From assembly GCA_038245795.1 (NCBI GenBank), contig JBBRSC010000031.1, positions 1 through 19,385 of the forward strand: a DNA stretch of 19,385 nucleotides, read 5' to 3'. Shown here in pieces: positions 6,832 to 13,500 of the stretch. Source of the DNA: JBBRSC01 sp038245795 (GTDB taxonomy: Bacteria > Actinomycetota > Acidimicrobiia > Acidimicrobiales > Microtrichaceae). The first letter of the stretch is position 1. Every line of letters begins with the position of its first letter. Under the pieces are notes generated by a model, which was given only the letters and a program-made list of their open reading frames with translations, was not told where the DNA came from and did no database searches. The position numbers were made by a program, and so were the translations under genes.

Positions 6832-7905
6832 ATGACCGAGAACCACACCGGCCCATTTCGGGTGATCCAATGGGCAACAGGCACCGTTGGCATCCACGCG
6901 GTACCCGGAATCGTGGCCCATCCCGATCTCGAGCTGGCGGGTTTGTGGGTCCACTCGGATTCGAAGGCCGGTCGTGACGCCGGAGAGATCTGTGGCATTG
7001 CTCCGACCGGCGTGATCGCCACTCAGGACGTCGATCAGTTGCTGTACGAGACCGACGCTGACTGTGTGTGTTACACCGCGAGTTCGGACATTCGGCCTGA
7101 TGCTGTCATCGACGACCTCTGCAAAATCCTCGCCGCCGGCAAGAACGTCGTGAACACCTCCTACGTGCCGCTGATCTTTCCGGCGACCGCGGGCCCAGGG
7201 ATCCTCGACCGCTTCACTGCCGCGTGTGTCGAGGGCGGCACCTCGATTTACACCTCTGGCATCGACCCGGGGTACGGCAACGCCGGCGTCACCATCCCGG
7301 CGCTGTCGATGTGCAAAGAGATCGAGACGGTCCGGATGATGGAGATCGTCAACTACGCCACCTGGGACAACCCGTTCACGATGTTCGAGATCATGGGTTT
7401 CGGAAAGACCGATCCGACGCAATCACTGCTGCTCTCGCCGGGGTCGACGGCGTTGGCGTGGGGCCCGACCATTGAGATGGTGGCGGCGGCGCTCGACGTG
7501 AAACTCGACAGCATCGAGGAATGGCACGAGGTTCGCTACGCCGAGGAGGCGTTCGAGATCGCCTCCGGTCCCATCCCTGTTGGGGGTATCTCGGCGATGA
7601 GGTTCGAGATTCGCGGCATGCTCAATGGCGAGGCCCGGATCATCGTCGAGCACGTGACCCGGCTCCGCGACGAGGATGTGTTTGATTGGCCCACCGGACA
7701 GGGATATCGGATCCACGTCGAGGGCGAACCGTGCATCGACATCGAGCTGATGGTCTCGAGCCATCACGGCGATCACAATCATGCAGGATGTCTGGCCACC
7801 GCCATGGCTGTGCTCAACGCGGTGCCGTATGTGGTGGCGGCCGAGCCGGGGGTCCTGAGCTTCATCGACCTGCCCGTCCACTCAGGCCGCCACCTGCTCA
7901 GTTAA
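6832..7905 (+). CDS. DapB-like NAD(P)-dependent dehydrogenase
   Basis: 357-aa protein with an N-terminal Rossmann domain (FRVIQWATGTVGIHA, residues 9-23, with the glycine-rich turn) followed by a catalytic/dimerisation region containing YTSGIDPGYGNA and an His-rich SSHHGDHNHAG stretch near the end. This is the actinobacterial group annotated as dihydrodipicolinate reductase-like or NAD(P)H-dependent amine dehydrogenase, related to 2,4-diaminopentanoate dehydrogenase. It is not the biosynthetic DapB, which is about 100 residues shorter. The start ATG has a strong ribosome site, GGGGG six bases before it. Its substrate is unknown; related genes in actinobacteria occur beside lipid and steroid catabolism genes. 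Divergent from the desaturase; its stop faces the RCC1 gene. Confidence 0.85.
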   Translation: MTENHTGPFRVIQWATGTVGIHAVPGIVAHPDLELAGLWVHSDSKAGRDAGEICGIAPTGVIATQDVDQLLYETDADCVCYTASSDIRPDAVIDDLCKILAAGKNVVNTSYVPLIFPATAGPGILDRFTAACVEGGTSIYTSGIDPGYGNAGVTIPALSMCKEIETVRMMEIVNYATWDNPFTMFEIMGFGKTDPTQSLLLSPGSTALAWGPTIEMVAAALDVKLDSIEEWHEVRYAEEAFEIASGPIPVGGISAMRFEIRGMLNGEARIIVEHVTRLRDEDVFDWPTGQGYRIHVEGEPCIDIELMVSSHHGDHNHAGCLATAMAVLNAVPYVVAAEPGVLSFIDLPVHSGRHLLS

Positions 7906-7931
7906 CCAACTGAACGGGCGTTTGGGTTGGG
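7905..7931. terminator. Imperfect hairpin between convergent genes
   Basis: An imperfect dyad (CCAAC..AACG, GG, CGTT..GTTGG) fills the 26-bp gap between the DapB-like stop and the RCC1 stop, and may terminate both transcripts. Stem pairing is broken by unpaired bases and a run of T is absent, so the call is tentative. Confidence 0.35.
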
Positions 7932-9248
7932 TCAGGGGATGCCGATCACGGCGACCGCGCTGCTGGAGTTGGTCGTGGTGCCGTTGCCGAGTTGGCCGAA
8001 GACGTTGGCTCCCCAACATTTCACGGCGCCACCGGACAGCCCCGCACAGAAAAAATACTGGTTGCCGTCGAGGTTCAGAGCGTTCGCGACACCAGAGACC
8101 GCGACCGGGGTCAGCGACGGCGTAGTGGTTCCGTTGCCGAGCTGACCGTCGATGTTGTCTCCCCAACAGGTCACCGAGCCGCCGGTGAGCAGGGCGCAGG
8201 TGGTGGAGCCCGTCATGGCAAGCGACACGATCCCGTTGACGCCCGAAACGCTGACGGGTGTGGGCTCGTCGGTGCTGGCTGAGCCCTTGCCGGTTTGGCC
8301 GGCTCCATTGACCCCCCAACACTTGGCGACCCCGCCCGTCACGATCGCGCAGCCGCCGTAGTAGCCGACGGCCAGGCTGGTCGCGCCGGTCACCACGCTG
8401 ACGGGAACCGGGGTCGTGCTGTCCGTGGTCGTGCCGTTGCCGAGTTGGCCGTAGTCGTTGGAACCCCAGCAGCTGACCGTACCGGTGCCCAGCAATGCGC
8501 ACGAGAAGAATTCGCCGAGCGAGATCGACACGGCGTTTGTGAGGCCGATCACGGCGGTCGGGACAAGCTTGTTACCCGTGCTGTTGTCGCCGAGTTGTCC
8601 GGCGTTGTTTCGTCCCCAACACTTCACCGTGCCACCGGTCACCACTGCGCAGGCGTGTTGAAAGCCGATACCAACAGCGACCGCGCCGCTCAGGTTCGTG
8701 ACGGTGACGGGGAGTGACGAATCTGCGAGGAGACCATTGCCGAGTTGGCCGTAGGTGTTCTGGCCCCAGCACCGAACGGTTGCATCAGGCATCGTTGCGC
8801 AGCTCTGTCGATCGCCCGAGACGAGGGCAGTGACCCCGCTCAGCCCGACGACTGCAACCGAAGGGGACGTGACGTCGGCGCCGGGGAGCACGGCTCCGTT
8901 TCCGAGTTGGCCGTAGGTGTTCTGGCCCCAGCATTTCACTGAGCCCGTCGTGAGCAGGCCGCACGAGTGGCCGTCGCCGACCGCAATCTTGGTCACGATG
9001 GTGGTGGTCGTAGTGGTCGTCGTGGTGGTGGTGCGCGCTCTCAAGATGGCGATGATCAGCTGCGCGACCTGTGCTTTGGTGGCGCTGCGGACCCATCGGC
9101 CGCCTTGGCATTTCAGGACGTAGGTGCCGTCGTCGCCGAAGTCTTTGGTTCGGCATCGGGCCCCGGCTCGGACTCCGGTGACACAACCGGAGGCGATGAC
9201 GGCCACCACGACAAGGGCAAACAACCAGGCGACTCGACAACGTCTCAT
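7932..9248 (-). CDS. RCC1-repeat lipoprotein (seven-blade beta-propeller)
   Basis: Exported 438-aa lipoprotein. The ATG at 9248 has ribosome site GGAGG five bases before it and gives a clean lipoprotein signal (basic MRRCR, hydrophobic core, VIASGC with Cys22); the open frame up to 9311 is not used. Residues 29-52 form a small Cys-containing module (GARC...VLKCQGGRW). Then comes a run of eleven threonines (73-83, DNA 9001-9033), a likely glycosylated spacer. The rest holds seven repeats of about 50 aa, each ending in a CWGxNxxGQLGNG-like motif, the RCC1/alpha-tubulin-suppressor signature, with paired cysteines (SCALL...CWG) in every blade that may form disulfides. Seven repeats match one closed propeller. 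It is an extracellular ligand- or protein-binding scaffold; the partner is unknown. Third gene of the same-strand surface cluster. Confidence 0.92.
   Translation of the reverse strand: MRRCRVAWLFALVVVAVIASGCVTGVRAGARCRTKDFGDDGTYVLKCQGGRWVRSATKAQVAQLIIAILRARTTTTTTTTTTTIVTKIAVGDGHSCGLLTTGSVKCWGQNTYGQLGNGAVLPGADVTSPSVAVVGLSGVTALVSGDRQSCATMPDATVRCWGQNTYGQLGNGLLADSSLPVTVTNLSGAVAVGIGFQHACAVVTGGTVKCWGRNNAGQLGDNSTGNKLVPTAVIGLTNAVSISLGEFFSCALLGTGTVSCWGSNDYGQLGNGTTTDSTTPVPVSVVTGATSLAVGYYGGCAIVTGGVAKCWGVNGAGQTGKGSASTDEPTPVSVSGVNGIVSLAMTGSTTCALLTGGSVTCWGDNIDGQLGNGTTTPSLTPVAVSGVANALNLDGNQYFFCAGLSGGAVKCWGANVFGQLGNGTTTNSSSAVAVIGIP
9001..9033. repeat. Threonine-codon tract (Thr linker)
   Basis: Eleven consecutive ACN codons on the minus strand encode Thr73-83 between the N-terminal module and the propeller of the RCC1 lipoprotein. 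Codons are mixed (ACC, ACG, ACT), so the run is protein-level low complexity rather than a pure microsatellite. Confidence 0.8.
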
Positions 9249-9270
9249 CAGGACCTCCAGCGGAAACACC

Positions 9271-9302
9271 CAACCATAGGGTTGCCCTCGGGGCGATGCC
9301 CC
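9271..9302 (-). promoter_or_regulatory. Two small hairpins in RCC1 gene leader
   Basis: CAACC-ATAG-GGTTG (9271-9284) and GGGGC-GAT-GCCCC (9290-9302) lie back to back 23-54 bp upstream of the RCC1 ATG, in the 78-bp gap below the propeller gene. They could form leader RNA structures or help define transcript ends. No known riboswitch was recognised. Confidence 0.35.
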
Positions 9303-9326
9303 AAAAATCACGTTGCTGGTCGGCCC

Positions 9327-10484
9327 TCAGCTCATGAGGGCGACGCGGGTGGCGGTGATGACTGTCTTCCCGAGTTGGCCGCGGATCCAGCGCGGATCCC
9401 CGGCGCTGTCCGGCGAGGTGTAGTCGGCGACGATCAAGGAACCGTCGGCGTCCTCGATGACAGACGCGAACGAACAATCGCCCCGGGAAGGGAGATCCAT
9501 GGCCCACGTCACCGTGTCGGCGTCGGGGTCGAACCGGTAGATGGCGCTGCGTTTGCGGGTCACGGACCACAGCGCCTGGTTGATGCGCATCCGTAAGCCA
9601 TCAGGCAGCCATCGAGGCGCCACATCGAAGTTGCCGTCGAAGGACAGCGAGCGACGGGCGAACAGGAACAGTTCGTTGTTCCAGCGGACGAGATGCGGCG
9701 AGTCGAGTTTCGGCCCGATCGGGGTCGAGGACAATCGATCAAAGGATGAGCCGATGACGATGTCGGATCCCTGTCGCGACGGACCTTCGTTGCGGGTCAC
9801 ACCAGCGATGCGACCATCGTCGAGCAACGCCAGGTCCATCTCGCATCCGCCGATGTGGACATCCTGCGGCTCCGACCATGAACGGAGATCATCACTCCAG
9901 CGAATTTCGATGGTCGGGTCTGCGGGACGCGGTCCATACATCTGCTCGGCGCCGCGGTAGCCGAACATGATCCACCGCTCGACGCCGGAATCGTCCGGCC
10001 AGCGCCGCACCCGCCACGGCACGATCGGCTCGTCGATGATCACCTCGGGCGGGGACCAGCCCATGGGATCGAGAACGGACATCCATACACGACGTGGTTG
10101 GAACTTGAGTCGTTCGACGCCAAGTTGGAACCAGATCAGATGGAGTCGGCCGTCGTGGACGACGAACCGCGGCTCGCGAACGTCAGAGCCCATTCCGATG
10201 GTCGTGTCGTGTCGCCAGCGGGCCGTTGGGTCCCGGGCGAGATCGGCGATCGGTGCGGTGGCGATGGGCGAGGAGGTGATCGCCGCCGAGGTGACCTCGA
10301 GACGGACCTCGGGGGAAGCGAAATGCGAGGGCGCAGTGCGCCAGACCAGGTGCACACGCCCGTCGTGGACAACCCAGTCGAGGTTGTTGTTGGAGTGGAG
10401 GCAGTCGGTATCGGCAGCGGCCGGGCCGGGAACGAGTTGCCCGAGCAACTCGGCACCCAGGGGCGGCCCGACGCTCAGATCCAT
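9327..10484 (-). CDS. Beta-propeller protein, sialidase/GH43-like fold, function unknown
   Basis: 385-aa protein from the ATG at 10484; a TTG at 10505, right after the upstream gene's stop, is an alternative. Repeated strands of the type VVHDGRVHLVW (about 38-48) and VVHDGRLHLIW (108-118), plus REPRFVVHDG, SDDLRSWSEP and LPDGLRMRINQALW, are typical of five- or six-bladed glycosidase-like propellers (GH43/GH32 or exo-sialidase style). No catalytic set was assigned. There is no signal peptide, so it is either cytosolic or exported by an unseen route, which contrasts with its secreted neighbours. It sits 27 bp below the giant repeat gene on the same strand, and 78 bp above RCC1, suggesting co-transcription. 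A role in handling surface glycans is possible but is only context-based. Confidence 0.75.
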   Translation of the reverse strand: MDLSVGPPLGAELLGQLVPGPAAADTDCLHSNNNLDWVVHDGRVHLVWRTAPSHFASPEVRLEVTSAAITSSPIATAPIADLARDPTARWRHDTTIGMGSDVREPRFVVHDGRLHLIWFQLGVERLKFQPRRVWMSVLDPMGWSPPEVIIDEPIVPWRVRRWPDDSGVERWIMFGYRGAEQMYGPRPADPTIEIRWSDDLRSWSEPQDVHIGGCEMDLALLDDGRIAGVTRNEGPSRQGSDIVIGSSFDRLSSTPIGPKLDSPHLVRWNNELFLFARRSLSFDGNFDVAPRWLPDGLRMRINQALWSVTRKRSAIYRFDPDADTVTWAMDLPSRGDCSFASVIEDADGSLIVADYTSPDSAGDPRWIRGQLGKTVITATRVALMS

Positions 10485-10511
10485 GCAGATCAGTCTGTCA
10501 GGCAATCTCCG

Positions 10512-13500
10512 TCAGAAGACCCGCTTGATCACCTTCACAGTACGGGGCCACGCCCAGCCATTCGGAACCAGCACCAGCACGTTCTTGCGGGCCTTTCCGA
10601 TCTTGACGATCTGCCCGTGATAGCCACAGAAGTACCAGAGGATGAGGGCCACGAGGCTGTTGAACGTGGGGACCTGAAAGCTGGTCGTGGGGCAGACGAT
10701 CTTCGGCGGTGGCGGCGGTGTCGGCGCGGGCGGCGGCGGCGGCGGAGGGGGAGGCGTCGGTGCCGGTGGCACCACCGGCGCCACATAGGGAACGACGCTG
10801 AGCGGTCGTGTCACGCCGGCGCTATTGACGCTTCCGTCGTTGACGAGCACGCGAATGGTTCGGGCCCCAGCGTTCGGGGCCGCCGACGCGTTGGAGTAGG
10901 TGACCGATCGGAGCGCGGCCTGCCATTGGGCGAGCGTGGCCCGCGTTGGCGTGGTCGAACTCGACATCGTCATCGTGCCGCTGATGGTGTTGAAGAAGGC
11001 GTTGATGTTGCCCATCGTCGAGCCGTCGTTCACGAACGACAGGACATCCTCGTCCACGGCGTATCCGGCGGAGATCGAAACGCTGGCCGTGTTGAGTACC
11101 GGGTCATCGCGGTCGGTCACGAGCACGCCCGAGTCGAGAACCACTGGTGGAGAACTCGAGGCACCCTGGGCCCACGTCACCGTGCCGCCGCTCATCGTAG
11201 CGATCGGCGTCTGGTTCACAGAGGCGACGGACACCGACTTGGTGACCGAGGCGCTGGCGGTCGACCCATCGTTGGCGATGAACTGTACGACTCTCGTGCC
11301 CGACGCTGGGATAGCTGCGGCGTTGGTGAACTTCACGGCTCGCAGCGCTGCCTGCCACTGCGCAGGTGTCGCCGTGGCGCCCGCCGATGTGAGGGTCAGG
11401 GTGGTGCCGGTGAAGACGCCGGCGACGTTGCCCATGGTCGGGCCGTCGTTGGCGAACGTCAGCGAGTCGTTGACGGAATCGGCACCGCTGGTGATGATCG
11501 CAGTGGCCGAGGCCATGCCGACCGAGTCCGGATCGGACAGCGTGAGGCCCGGGTCGATGGCAGTTGCCACGGTGACATTGTCGCCCTGGATCCACAGTGT
11601 GGTGCCACCCGAGGTTGCGGCAATGGGAGTGTCGTCGGTGGCGGTGACCGTGATGGTGCGCGTTTTGGGCAGGCTTCCGTCGGCGCCGTCGTTGGCGACG
11701 AACGTCACGGTCCGGGAGGTTCCCGCAGGCGTATTCGAGGTGTTGGTGAACGACACGGCACGCAGGGCGGCCTGCCAGTTGGCCAGTGTGGCCACCCCCC
11801 CGCTGGAGGTCAGTGACAGCACGCCGTTGGTCGCATTGAAGACGCCGGCGATGTTGCCCATGGTGGCACCGTTGGCGACGAACCCCAGAACGTCCGCTCC
11901 GCTCTGGAAGCCGCTGGTGATCGAGACGGTCCCTGTCGAGAGCGCCGTGTTATCGGGGTCGGTGACGGTCACGCCCGAATCGATGGTGATGACGGGGGAG
12001 GTGGTGTTGTTGGCTTCGGTCCACGAGGCGGCACCGGCGGTCGTGGTCACGATCGGAGGGTCGTTGGCGCCGGACAGCGAGACCAACTTTGTGGCCCCAG
12101 TGCTTGCGGTCGATCCGTCGTTGGCCACGAACGAGACCGTCCGATTGACGACATTCGGGTTGAGCGACGTGTTGTTGAAGGTCACCGAGCGAAGGGCGGC
12201 CTGCCACTGTGCGATGGTGGCGGTGGCACCGGCGGATGTCATGGTGAGCACACCGGTGCCGCCGACGTAGCTGCCAGCGATGTTGCCCATGGTGGTTCCG
12301 TTGTTGGTGAAGGCCAACACGTCCTGGCCAGCCGTGAAGCCCACGGTGATCGACACCGTGGCGCTCGCCAGGGTGGCCGAGTCGAGGTCGCTGACGGCCA
12401 CGTTGGGATCCACAACGACGGGCGCAGCGCCCCCGCCGGGCACTTCGACCCAGGTGGCTTGCCCCCCCGAGGTCGTGGTGATCGGTGAGTCGTTGACGGC
12501 AGCCACGGTGACGTTTCGATTCGAGGCAACGCTGGCATCGGTGCCGTCGTTGATCACGAAACTGATCGTGCGGACGGCGGTACTGGGGGTGTCGGAACTG
12601 TTCGTGTACGCGACCGCCCGCAAGGCGGCCTGCCACTGGGCGGGGGTTGCCGTGGCGCTGGCCGATGTCATGGTGAGTACACCCGTTCCGCCGACGTAGC
12701 TGGCGGTGACGTTGCCCATGGTCGTTCCGTCATTCGTGAACGCCAGGGTGTCCTGACCGCTGGAGAAGTTGGTGATGATCGACACAGTTGCGCTTGCCAA
12801 CGTGAGGCTGTCCGCATCGGTTGCGACGAGCGCCGGAGCGATCGCGACCGGGTTTGAGGCAACGTTGTTGCCTTCGGTGAAGGCAGCGGTGCCACTCCCG
12901 GCGGCCACGATCGGCACGTCGTTCACCGCAGCGACCGTCACGCTCACGGCTTCGGTGGCGCTGGAGGCAGCGCCGTCATTGACCGACCAGGTGACCGTGC
13001 GGGTCAAGGTCGTCGGGTTCTGTGAACTGTTGGTGTAGGTCACAGCGCGTATGGCGGCCTGCCACTGCGCGGTGGTCGCGGTGGCACCGGCGGACGTGAG
13101 TGCCATCACACCGGTCGTCGAATTGTAGGCGTCGGAGATGTTGCCCATCGTGGCGGGAACGGCCACCAGGTCGAGAGCGTCCTGGCCGCTGATGAAGTTG
13201 GCGGTGATGGCGATCGAGGCGCTTGCGAGGGTGCCGTTGTCGGCATCGGTGACCGTGGCCGAGGGAGCGATCGCCACTGGAACCGAGGTCACGTTGTTGC
13301 CCTCCACAAAGGCGACGGTCCCGCCTCCACCGGTGATGACAGGAGTGTCGTTGGTCGCAGCGACGGTGAGCCCGCGGGTGTCGCTACCGGAACTGGTTCC
13401 GTCGCTGACGGAGAACGTCACGACCCGTGCGGTGGTGCTGGGCGTGTTCGACGAGTTCGTGAAGGTGACAGCGCGCAGCGCCGCCTGCCAGTTGGCGACC

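Noticed and set aside
6819..7022. Upstream extension of the desaturase frame
   Set aside because: Would overlap the well-supported DapB-like gene, which has a strong ribosome site.
10098..11816. 572-codon plus-strand open frame over the propeller and giant genes
   Set aside because: Gly/Arg/His-rich shadow of the minus-strand genes; crosses two real gene boundaries and has no domain.
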